A stretch of 64,000 bases of DNA from Chloroflexota bacterium (lineage in GTDB: Bacteria > Chloroflexota > Limnocylindria > Limnocylindrales > CSP1-4). Under the pieces are notes generated by a model. That model saw nothing but the letters and a program-made list of their open reading frames with translations. It did no database searches and was not told the DNA's origin. Where the stretch lies: assembly GCA_019637815.1 (NCBI GenBank), contig JAHBUZ010000007.1, forward strand, positions 1 through 64,000, in the 5' to 3' direction. Shown piece after piece: positions 15,217-22,224 of this stretch (position 1 is its first letter; every line of letters begins with the position of its first letter). A program made the position numbers and the translations under genes.

Positions 15217-15447
15217 ATGCGGACCGTCATCTCCACGAAGGGTCAGATCGTGCTGCCGGCCGAGCTGCGTCGGCAGGATCGCATCGAGCCGGGCCAGACG
15301 TTCGAGGTCGAGCGGCTCGATGCCGGCGAGTATCGGCTCGTCATGGTGGAACGCGCGCCCAACGAAGGCCTCGTGGACTGGCTCCTGGGATGCCCGGAGC
15401 AGGACTGGTTCCTTCCCATCGAGTCGGAGTCGACCGATACGCTGTGA
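15217..15447 (+). CDS. AbrB/MazE-type antitoxin
   Basis: A 76-residue swapped-hairpin AbrB/SpoVT protein. The N-terminal MRTVISTKGQIVLPAELR is the signature of the DNA-binding beta-hairpin domain (VISTKGQIVLPAELR), followed by IEPGQTFEVERLDAGEYRLV. The C-terminal ~30 residues (DWLLGCPEQDWFLPIES) hold a Trp-rich toxin-binding tail. It should neutralise the PIN toxin encoded by the next gene and repress the palindromic promoter on which it sits. No ribosome site is present because the message appears to begin at the ATG. Its stop overlaps the toxin's GTG start by 4 nt. Confidence 0.9.
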   Translation: MRTVISTKGQIVLPAELRRQDRIEPGQTFEVERLDAGEYRLVMVERAPNEGLVDWLLGCPEQDWFLPIESESTDTL

Positions 15448-15854
15448 GGTTCCTGGTCGACGCGAACGTCCTGTCCGAACCCACCAGGCCGGAGCCCAGC
15501 CCGTCCGTGGTCCGGTGGCTTCGAGCACACGAGGCGGACCTGGCGGTCGATCCGTTCATCATCGGCGAGCTGCACTACGGCATCCTGTGCCTGCCACCGG
15601 GGCGCCGTCGACAGCGGCTGGAGGCCTGGTTCGACGCGGGTGTGGCGCGCATCACCTGCATCGACTGGGATGACACGTCCGGCCTGCGCTGGGCGCGTCT
15701 GCTCGCGGACCTGCGCGCCGCTGGTCGTCCGATGTCCGTCAAGGACAGTCTCATCGCAACGACGGCGCTGGTCGCGGGGCTGACGGTCGTCACGCGGAAC
15801 GTCCGGGACTTCGAGGCCGCCGGCGTGCCACTCCTCGATCCGTTCGACGGCTGA
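15444..15854 (+). CDS. vapC: PIN-domain (VapC-type) ribonuclease toxin
   Basis: A 136-residue PIN nuclease. Acidic residues are seen at FLVDANVLSEP (first Asp), IIGELHYGI (Glu), MSVKDSLIATTAL (Asp) and TVVTRNVRDFEAAGV (last Asp), all in the usual order, so the Mg-dependent RNase site looks intact. The GTG start at 15444 overlaps the antitoxin stop (GTGA), which couples the two and keeps toxin below antitoxin. A longer open frame begins at 15390 but lies inside the antitoxin gene. VapC toxins cleave initiator tRNA or rRNA loops; the target here is not predictable. It converges on the aminotransferase with 3 nt between stops. Confidence 0.9.
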   Translation: MRFLVDANVLSEPTRPEPSPSVVRWLRAHEADLAVDPFIIGELHYGILCLPPGRRRQRLEAWFDAGVARITCIDWDDTSGLRWARLLADLRAAGRPMSVKDSLIATTALVAGLTVVTRNVRDFEAAGVPLLDPFDG

Positions 15855-15857
15855 GGA

Positions 15858-17207
15858 TCAGGCCCGGCGGTCCAGCCCGGCGCCCTCGGCCGTCCCTGCG
15901 CGGATGGCGTCGGCCACGACCTCCGCGATGCGCTCCAGCTCCGCATCCGTGACCACGAAGGGCGGACCCAGGAGGACCTGGTCGCCGTCCGTGCCGTTGG
16001 CGTTGCCCGTGCCGGAGTAGACCAGCACGCCCGCCTCGCGAGCGGCCGCCACGACGCGTTCGGTGACCTTCGCCGCGCGCGGGAAGGGCGTCCGGAGCTC
16101 CCGGTCCGCGACCAGCTCGATGCCCTGGAGCAGCCCCCGGCCGCGGATCTGTCCCACGTGCGGGTGGTCGCCCAGCCGTGCTTCCAGCAGCTGCCGCAGG
16201 AACGCACCCCGCCGAGCACTCGCCGTCACCAGGTCCTCCTCCTCGAGGATGCGCAGCACCTCGCCCGCGACCGCGGCACCCACCGGATGGTGGCTGTACG
16301 TGAACCCGTGCACGAACGAGCCAGGTGCATCCAGCACGTTCGCGACATGGCCCGCGGCCGCCACGAACCCGAACGGCCAGTACCCCGACGATGCCCCCTT
16401 GGCGGCGACCAGCAGGTCCGGTCGGACGTCCCAGTGGTCGACGCCGAACCACGTGCCGGTACGTCCGAAGCCGGTCATCACCTCGTCCGCGATGAGCAGC
16501 ACGCCGTGACGGCGCAGGACCGCGCTGATCGCCGCCCAGTAGCCCTCGGGCGGCTCCGCGGCGGCGAGCGTGGCACCCACGATCGGCTCCGCCACGAACG
16601 CGGCGACGGTGTTCGGCCCGGCGGCGTTCAGCACCCGCTCCAGCTCCGTGGCGGCATCCTCGGCCGTGCCGAGCGCCATCGCCCCCGGATCGCCGGCACG
16701 ATATGGGTACGCGGCGCTCACATGGCGGAACCGGCCCAGCCATGCCTCGTAGGGACGGCGGAGCGGGCGACGCCCGGAGACATCCAGCGCGCCCAGGGTG
16801 TTGCCGTGATACGAGCCCCAGCGCCCGATGACGATCCAGCGGTCCGTCTCACCGCGTGTCGCGTGATACGCGCGTGCCATCTTGAGCGCGGTCTCGATCG
16901 CTTCCGAGCCACCCGAGACCGGGTAGATCGCCGCGTCATCCATGGGCAGATGTGGACCGAGCGCGGCCGCCCATGCCTCCAGGGGCTCGCTCGTGAACAC
17001 CGAGCCGTGGGCGTAGGCGACCCGACCCACCTGCTCCGCCATCACCCGCGCGACCGAGTCGCGGCCATGGCCCACGTTGACCACGATCGCCCCGCCCGCC
17101 GCATCCAGGTAGGCACGGCCATCCGCATCCACGATCGTGGCACCCGACGCGCGGACCGCCACGGGTGGCGATGAGCGGCTGGACCGGCGGAAGACACGCG
17201 CGGTCAT
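15858..17207 (-). CDS. Class III PLP-dependent aminotransferase
   Basis: A 449-residue fold-type I, class III (omega/GABA-type) aminotransferase. It shows the glycine-rich PLP phosphate site VSGGSEAIETALKMARAYH, GRWGSYHGNTLGALDVSG, the Asp-containing LLIADEVMTGFGRTGTWF that holds the pyridine N, and the Schiff-base Lys in LLVAAKGASSGYWP. Near the C-terminus GRGLLQGIELV is typical. Such enzymes act on omega-amino acids, diamines or beta-alanine-like substrates with pyruvate or 2-oxoglutarate. The ribosome site is weak. The gene lies alone on the minus strand, 55 nt after the YqhA-like gene; it may join the neighbouring N-compound catabolism, though no regulatory motif links it. Confidence 0.9.
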   Translation of the reverse strand: MTARVFRRSSRSSPPVAVRASGATIVDADGRAYLDAAGGAIVVNVGHGRDSVARVMAEQVGRVAYAHGSVFTSEPLEAWAAALGPHLPMDDAAIYPVSGGSEAIETALKMARAYHATRGETDRWIVIGRWGSYHGNTLGALDVSGRRPLRRPYEAWLGRFRHVSAAYPYRAGDPGAMALGTAEDAATELERVLNAAGPNTVAAFVAEPIVGATLAAAEPPEGYWAAISAVLRRHGVLLIADEVMTGFGRTGTWFGVDHWDVRPDLLVAAKGASSGYWPFGFVAAAGHVANVLDAPGSFVHGFTYSHHPVGAAVAGEVLRILEEEDLVTASARRGAFLRQLLEARLGDHPHVGQIRGRGLLQGIELVADRELRTPFPRAAKVTERVVAAAREAGVLVYSGTGNANGTDGDQVLLGPPFVVTDAELERIAEVVADAIRAGTAEGAGLDRRA

Positions 17208-17262
17208 GCGAGGGCGGCTCCGGATGGCGCGGTATCGGGCATGGGCGCCCGTCGGGACGAGG

Positions 17263-17838
17263 TCAGGGGTGGAGCTCGTCGGTCAGGTTCGACGGCCCGT
17301 GGTGTCCGAAGTTGCGCATCGAGATGTTCGCGGCGATGACCACCCCGGCGATGGCAAGACCCAGGGCCAGGATGTCCGCGCCGCCCTTCCACGACACGGC
17401 CGCGCCCAGGAACGTCACCAGGAGCGCCACGATGATGACACCCGTCAGCAGCGACTTGAGGTCATCCAGCGAGCGGATGCGCAGCCATGTGGGGAGCTGG
17501 GCGCGAGGATCGATGAACAGCTGGTACTGCCCGGCCGCCACGATGAACAGCACCGTGCCCAGCAGGAACATGTCGATGAGCGCGATGGTGTCGGCGATGA
17601 GCATCTTGCCGTATGCGTCCTCCCGCAGGACGCCGCTGCCGACCGACGCGACCAGGTCGTAGATGATGCCGATGGCGCGCAGCACGCCATAGATCATGAG
17701 CGTCGCAGAGGCGACGAAGGATCCGACCACCGAGAGCAGGATGAGCAGCCGTGACAGGCTCAGCAGCCGCCGGACCGGGTGGTCGCCGGGCTCGGGGGCC
17801 TCGGGAGCCTCGGCTGAGACCGATGGTGACGTGCTCAT
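17263..17838 (-). CDS. YqhA/UPF0114-family membrane protein
   Basis: A 191-residue inner-membrane protein. After a Pro/Glu/Ala-rich 20-residue start come spans at about LLILLSVVGSFVASATLMIYG, IADTIALIDMFLLGTVLFIVAAG (in part: DMFLLGTVLFIVAAGQYQLFI), LLTGVIIVALLVTFLGAAV and DILALGLAIAGVVIAANI. The central YQLFIDPRAQLPTWL and DDLKSLL motifs are the family's conserved core. Function is unknown in the literature I can recall; homologues are small stress- or bacteriocin-related membrane proteins. ATG follows GGAGAGGAG. A terminator-like hairpin at 17872-17900 separates it from the upstream DUF1269 gene. Confidence 0.85.
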   Translation of the reverse strand: MSTSPSVSAEAPEAPEPGDHPVRRLLSLSRLLILLSVVGSFVASATLMIYGVLRAIGIIYDLVASVGSGVLREDAYGKMLIADTIALIDMFLLGTVLFIVAAGQYQLFIDPRAQLPTWLRIRSLDDLKSLLTGVIIVALLVTFLGAAVSWKGGADILALGLAIAGVVIAANISMRNFGHHGPSNLTDELHP

Positions 17839-17871
17839 GGCGTTCGGCTCCTCTCCTCGGAGGATGCGAAA

Positions 17872-17900
17872 CGCCCGAGAGGGTCAGACCCTCCCGGGCG
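17872..17900 (-). terminator. Rho-independent terminator of the DUF1269 gene
   Basis: A 13-bp stem (CGCCCGAGAGGGT against ACCCTCCCGGGCG, one mismatch) closes a 3-nt loop 14 nt past the DUF1269 stop. On the minus strand it is followed by a short TTT. Confidence 0.7.
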
Positions 17901-17914
17901 TCGATCGTCGGGCG

Positions 17915-18415
17915 TCAGGCGGGCGTGTTGCCCTGTGCGTCGAGCGCCTTCTGGATCTCCTCCTCGACCTCGTTCGAGAGGCTGGTCTTGAGGACCTGGC
18001 CGCCGAACGGGGCGAGCGCCTCGAGGGTCTTGTCCGGGGTGGCCTTGATGACCATGAACGCGAGCGCGGCCTGGCCGGGCTGGACCACGTCCTGGACCTG
18101 CTGGCGCCACTCCTCCTTGATGCCCAGCGAGCCGAGCTTGCCGAACACCGCGCCGAAGATGCCGCCGATGAGCAGGCCCGCGAAGGGCACGAAGAACAGC
18201 AGGCCGATGAGGGTGCCCCACAGCGCGCCGCTCGCAGCGCCCGCGCCGGTCGCGCCGGTCGGGGTCTCGTTGTGGAGCTTGCCCTCCGCATCACGCGTGA
18301 TGATGCTGGCACCTGCCAGCTGGACCACGAGGCCCCGCTGGAGCTCGCCCAGCTTGCCCAGCGCGGACTCGGCCGTGGCCTTGTCCGGGTAACCGATGAC
18401 GACCAGATCTGCCAT
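17915..18415 (-). CDS. DUF1269-family glycine-zipper membrane protein
   Basis: A 166-residue protein. A ferredoxin-like start (MADLVVIGYPDKATAESAL...LQRGLVVQLAGASIITRD) is followed by a Gly/Ala-rich double membrane-inserting hairpin, GAASGALWGTLIGLLFFVPF and AGLLIGGIFGAVFGKLG, the glycine-zipper pattern of DUF1269. A C-terminal domain follows (ALAFMVIKATPDKTLEALAPFGGQVLKTSL). Homologues are often found with stress genes; the activity is not established. The ATG at 18415 has GGAGG 8 nt upstream, so I reject the longer frame from 18553. A hairpin terminator lies just downstream. Confidence 0.88.
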   Translation of the reverse strand: MADLVVIGYPDKATAESALGKLGELQRGLVVQLAGASIITRDAEGKLHNETPTGATGAGAASGALWGTLIGLLFFVPFAGLLIGGIFGAVFGKLGSLGIKEEWRQQVQDVVQPGQAALAFMVIKATPDKTLEALAPFGGQVLKTSLSNEVEEEIQKALDAQGNTPA

Positions 18416-18566
18416 GTTGCCTCCGTATGTGGCCGGGGACGACGCCCCGTGTGTGACCTCGGGCAGGTCGTGTGACGCGCCACCGGTCGAGACCAGTGGG
18501 GCCACACCCTGTCGCGAGTATATGGGCGAGTCGGATCCGGGGCGCCGGGGCATACCGGCGGCCCCG

Positions 18567-20534
18567 TCAGCGGCGGATCACCTCGCGGACGTTGTCCGAG
18601 AAGATGAGCACGGCCACGCCGACGATGCCCACGAGCACCGCCTCGAGCCGGAACTCCCAGACCAGCACGGCCGCCCCGAAGATGGCCAACAGGAGCGTTC
18701 CGCGCAGGACGAACTGCGTGAACCGGCGACGGAGCGCGGCCTCGATGAGGGCGTAGCCGAGCACGCCGATGAGCAGCGCGCCCCACCAGGGCATGAGATC
18801 GAACCAGATGAGCCCGACGATGAGGAGCAGCATGATGCTGACGCTCACCGCCGACCACAGCTCCACGAGGATGCCGTAGCGGGTGTGTTCGGGAGGCACC
18901 GGCCGCATGACGTGGTGGAGATGTGCCTGTGGGTCGCCCGCGTCCCCGGCCTCGAGTCGCGCCAGCTCGCGGCGGGATGCCCCGATGGCGTCCGACACGT
19001 CCGCGCGGTGGGCGCGTGACGCGGCCAGCTCGCGCTCGGTCGAAGCCAGCTCGGTCGCGCGCTCCTCATGCTGTCGCGCGAAGGCACCATCGACGCCGAG
19101 GGCACGCACCTCCAGCTCGATGCCCGGCAACCGCTGCGTGAGGTCGGTGATCGCGGTGTCGGTCGCCGCCAGCTCATCGACGAGCCCGGCGATGCGTGCC
19201 TGGAGATGATCCGGCTGGCGTGAGGGCGGCGCCACCTTGTCCAGGCCGGCGAAGCCGAGCGGGTCGTTCCATGACTGGCGGACGGTGCCGGCACGGGTGT
19301 ACTTGGGTCCCGCGGGGGCGCGCTCGCCCGCGAACCGGTCGAACGTGTCGAGACCGAACAGGCCACGGTATCCGTCCACCCACGGCACGTCGTCATCGAT
19401 GAGCTGCACGTCCCAGGCGAGGTCGCCGTCCGGGCCCACGACCTTCCCGTCGCCGCGCGCATAGTCGATGAAGGGGACGCTGAGCGCACCTTCGATGCGC
19501 TGTGCCAGGTCGCCCGGATCGGGCTGGTTGAGGGTGTCGCGCCAGAAGGTCCGGAGCGCATCGAGCGCACCCCGCGCGCCTCGCGCGAACGGCAGCGGCA
19601 GCTGCGTGAGGTATTCCCCCTGCTCGAAGTAGGACGCGTGCGACCCGCCGCCGGCGAAGATCACGGGGTGCTCGCCCTGGAGCACCAGGTCCGGGTCGTC
19701 CCAGCGTCGTCGCAGGTCGTCGCCCGTGTAGTCGTGGGCGGCTGCCGCGATCCAGACCGGTCGCGGACCATCCGGCGCGTCGTCGAGATAGACGAACACC
19801 TGCTCCCAGTCGGCCTCGTGGTCGTTCGCGCCACCGAAGGTCGAGCGGTAGTCGTTCATGAAGTAGAAGAACAGGTAGTGCAGCACGATCCAGCCGTTCC
19901 GCCGCACGGCGCGTGCGTGGTACAGGACGCGTGGGTCGTGACGCACGGACTCGGCGTACTTGACCTGGGCGGCAGCGGCCGTGCCACCGGGCACCGTCCC
20001 ACGGAGCAGCAGCGAGACCGTGAAGCCGGCATCCACGAGGCGCGCGAACAGGCCCACACGAGCCAGCCGGCCGGGCGCCTTGAACCGGTCCCGCTCCCGA
20101 CGCATCTGCCAGCGCGCGAGCTCGAGGCTGTCGAAGGGGTCCTGGACGAGCCGCAGGTAGAGGTTCTCGCCGGGCGGCGCGGCATGGTCGTCCAGCACGT
20201 CGGTGGAGACATCGCCGAGCGGCAGGAGCACCCGTCGGTCCCGCTCCGAGCGTCCCACCAGGAGGTCCGAGCGGGCGAGATAGCCGTCCACGGGCGCCGG
20301 GAAGAACTGCTCACCACGGGTGTATCGGACGACCGGCTCGAACCGGCGCAGGAGCGCGAGGTCGGTGGCCGGGTCCGGAATCGGCTCCGTCTCGGATACC
20401 ACCGGGCGACCGTCCGCCCGGGCGTTCGTGGGCGGGTCCACCATCGGCGCCGTCCCGCCGGGGTCCGTGGGCGGGTCCACGGTCGTCTCCGTCTCGACGG
20501 CGTCCCTGGGCCTGGTGCGCGAAGACCTGGTCAT
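18567..20534 (-). CDS. Vps62/NPP1-like domain protein with coiled coil and C-terminal membrane spans
   Basis: A 655-residue multi-domain protein. Residues ~60-370 resemble Vps62/DUF946 and necrosis-inducing (NPP1) folds: YHARAVRRNGWIVLHYLFFYFMND, then GGANDHEADWEQVFVYL, close to the NPP1 GHRHDWE and Vps62 'HxADWE' metal-site motifs, then PVIFAGGGSHASYFEQGEY. Residues ~455-540 are a charged coiled coil with many Leu, Glu and Arg heptads. The last ~100 residues hold four hydrophobic spans (SVSIMLLLIVGLIWF, MPWWGALLIGVLGYALIE, FVLRGTLLLAIFGAAVLVW, AVLVGIVGVAVLIF). No signal peptide is seen, so the large domain is probably cytosolic and tethered by the C-terminus. The function is unknown; it overlaps the next gene's stop by 4 nt (ATGA). 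Confidence 0.65.
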   Translation of the reverse strand: MTRSSRTRPRDAVETETTVDPPTDPGGTAPMVDPPTNARADGRPVVSETEPIPDPATDLALLRRFEPVVRYTRGEQFFPAPVDGYLARSDLLVGRSERDRRVLLPLGDVSTDVLDDHAAPPGENLYLRLVQDPFDSLELARWQMRRERDRFKAPGRLARVGLFARLVDAGFTVSLLLRGTVPGGTAAAAQVKYAESVRHDPRVLYHARAVRRNGWIVLHYLFFYFMNDYRSTFGGANDHEADWEQVFVYLDDAPDGPRPVWIAAAAHDYTGDDLRRRWDDPDLVLQGEHPVIFAGGGSHASYFEQGEYLTQLPLPFARGARGALDALRTFWRDTLNQPDPGDLAQRIEGALSVPFIDYARGDGKVVGPDGDLAWDVQLIDDDVPWVDGYRGLFGLDTFDRFAGERAPAGPKYTRAGTVRQSWNDPLGFAGLDKVAPPSRQPDHLQARIAGLVDELAATDTAITDLTQRLPGIELEVRALGVDGAFARQHEERATELASTERELAASRAHRADVSDAIGASRRELARLEAGDAGDPQAHLHHVMRPVPPEHTRYGILVELWSAVSVSIMLLLIVGLIWFDLMPWWGALLIGVLGYALIEAALRRRFTQFVLRGTLLLAIFGAAVLVWEFRLEAVLVGIVGVAVLIFSDNVREVIRR

Positions 20535-21025
20535 GGCTCGATCCGGCCTGCCGACCTGGTCCCCGCGATGGGCTCCGGGGGATGGAGTGGCTCGCGACGG
20601 AACGCGTCCTGGACGGCTCGGGTGTTGAGATAGAAGGCGCTCACCACATCGAGCGCGAGTCGGGCGTACAACGCCAGGCCGACCTCACCCGGTGCCCGCC
20701 ACCACGTCGTCAGGTCCAGCACCAGCGACACACCCACGAGCGCCACCATGAGTGCCCAGCCCCAGTAGCGCAGGCGCCACATGCCGATGACCGCGATCAT
20801 CACGGCAGCACCCACCAGGAGGATCACCGCGCGCGCCCAGCCGTGGTCGGCGAGATACGTCGTGAAGGTGCCTTCCCATGGCAGCACCCAGGCGGACAGC
20901 GCACCGACCAGCAGCATCGCGACCGTGCCGACCTGGATGAGGGCGACCACGAGCACGCCGAACGGCCGTTGGCGTGCCTGCCCGGGCTCGGTGGCGACGT
21001 GCTCGGTGGGATCGGTGGGGCTCAC
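20531..21025 (-). CDS. Small four-span membrane protein coupled to the Vps62-like gene
   Basis: About 164 residues with four hydrophobic segments (PFGVLVVALIQVGTVAMLLVG, AVILLVGAAVMIAVIGMW, YWGWALMVALVGVSLVLDL, ALYARLALDVVSAFYL) and a basic C-terminal tail. I do not recognise a named family beyond a general DUF-type small integral membrane protein. Start choice is uncertain: the GTG at 21025 leads straight into a hydrophilic SPTDPTEHVATEPGQ, while the open frame extends further but is poor in coding character and faces the SRAP promoter. No ribosome site is clear. Its TGA overlaps the ATG of the 655-residue protein, so the two are probably made together. Confidence 0.6.
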   Translation of the reverse strand: MSPTDPTEHVATEPGQARQRPFGVLVVALIQVGTVAMLLVGALSAWVLPWEGTFTTYLADHGWARAVILLVGAAVMIAVIGMWRLRYWGWALMVALVGVSLVLDLTTWWRAPGEVGLALYARLALDVVSAFYLNTRAVQDAFRREPLHPPEPIAGTRSAGRIEP

Positions 21026-21137
21026 GATGCAGGAGTGTGCGCCGATCCGACGCGCGGCGCAGGCGATCCGCGCACGCTGATGGGTCGCGATGCGCGGCCG
21101 GACGACCCGCGCACAGCGATGGGTGCACCATGCACGC

Positions 21138-21956
21138 ATGTGTGGCCGCATGACCCAGCAGACCTCGCCGGACGAGGTGGCACGCATCTTCGACGCGGAG
21201 GTCCGCGACGCCGGCGATGCGCCCTTCGAGCCATCCTGGAACGTGGCGCCGACCGACCCGGTCACGGTCGTCCTCCAGCGCGATGACGGTCGCGCGGTGG
21301 AGCGACATCGCTGGGGTCTCGTGCCGCCCTGGGCCAAGGCGGTCAAGGAGGGCGCTCGCAACATCAACGCGCGGGCCGAGGGGATCGCGGAGAGCCCCAC
21401 GTTCCGGACCTCGTTCCGGAAGCGTCGCTGCATCATCCCGGCGGACGGCTTCTACGAGTGGCAGCGGACCGGTGGCAAGCGACGGCAGCCGTGGTACCTG
21501 GCGCCCGACACGGATGATGCCGTGCTGGCCCTGGCGGGTCTGTGGTCGGTCTGGAAGGACCCGGTCAGCGGGGTCTGGGTGCCATCCACGACCGTCATCA
21601 CGACCGATGCGAACGACGACCTCGCGACGCTCCACGATCGGATGCCGGTGCTCCTGCCGCAGGACGCCTGGGCGGCCTGGCTCGACCCGGAGGTCCAGGA
21701 CCAGGGGCTGTTGCTGTCGTTCCTGCGGCCGGCGCCCGACGGCGTGCTCGAGATGCACGCGGTGTCCACGCGTGTCAACGATGTGCGCAACGACGGGCCG
21801 GAGCTGATCGAGGCACTGGCCGAAGGCGACGCGGACGATGCCGGAGCGGGCGACCGGCCCGCGGCCGAGGAGCCAGCACGATCGACCGGCGCGGGCACCG
21901 GTCGTCGTCGGGCTGCGCAGGCCGACACCGAGGGTCAGGGCACCCTCTTCGACTGA
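21138..21956 (+). CDS. SOS-response-associated peptidase / HMCES-type abasic-site crosslinker (YedK)
   Basis: A 272-residue SRAP domain protein. After start-Met removal Cys2 (MCGRM) becomes the nucleophile that forms a thiazolidine crosslink with abasic sites in single-stranded DNA. Other family residues are NINARAEG (Asn), IIPADGFYEW (Glu) and EMHAVSTRVN (His, in the HPVSTRVN position). RWGLVPPWAK and GLWSVWKDP complete the fold. The MCGRM context fixes the start at 21138 rather than the earlier 21090. An Asp/Ala/Arg-rich C-terminal tail of ~50 residues ends in GTLFD. It protects replication forks and is often near SOS genes, though no LexA box is obvious here. A strong hairpin terminator follows. 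Confidence 0.93.
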   Translation: MCGRMTQQTSPDEVARIFDAEVRDAGDAPFEPSWNVAPTDPVTVVLQRDDGRAVERHRWGLVPPWAKAVKEGARNINARAEGIAESPTFRTSFRKRRCIIPADGFYEWQRTGGKRRQPWYLAPDTDDAVLALAGLWSVWKDPVSGVWVPSTTVITTDANDDLATLHDRMPVLLPQDAWAAWLDPEVQDQGLLLSFLRPAPDGVLEMHAVSTRVNDVRNDGPELIEALAEGDADDAGAGDRPAAEEPARSTGAGTGRRRAAQADTEGQGTLFD

Positions 21957-22158
21957 CCCGTCCCGATGTCGAGCGTCATCGAGGCGCGCGACCCAGCGCC
22001 GCCCCACGGGGCCCCCGCCCGCGGCCGCGCCCGCGCCCCGGACGGTCCAGGCGAAGGCGCACCCGAGCATCCGCGGCGAGCGTGCCCCTGCACGTGAGCC
22101 AAGGAGCACAGGGTGCAACGCCCGCATGGGCCGTCCCGGGCGCGGGCGCCGGGTACGC

Positions 22159-22187
22159 GAAGGCCCCCGGACACACCGGGGGCCTTC
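22159..22187. terminator. Bidirectional intrinsic terminator
   Basis: A perfect 12-bp stem, GAAGGCCCCCGG / CCGGGGGCCTTC, with loop ACACA lies between the converging SRAP (+) and subtilase (-) genes. It is the strongest hairpin in the 268-nt gap; the rest of the gap shows nothing recognisable. Confidence 0.75.
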
Positions 22188-22224
22188 GTGCCTCCTCCCC
22201 TGGGTAGGCGGAGTACAGGGGCTG

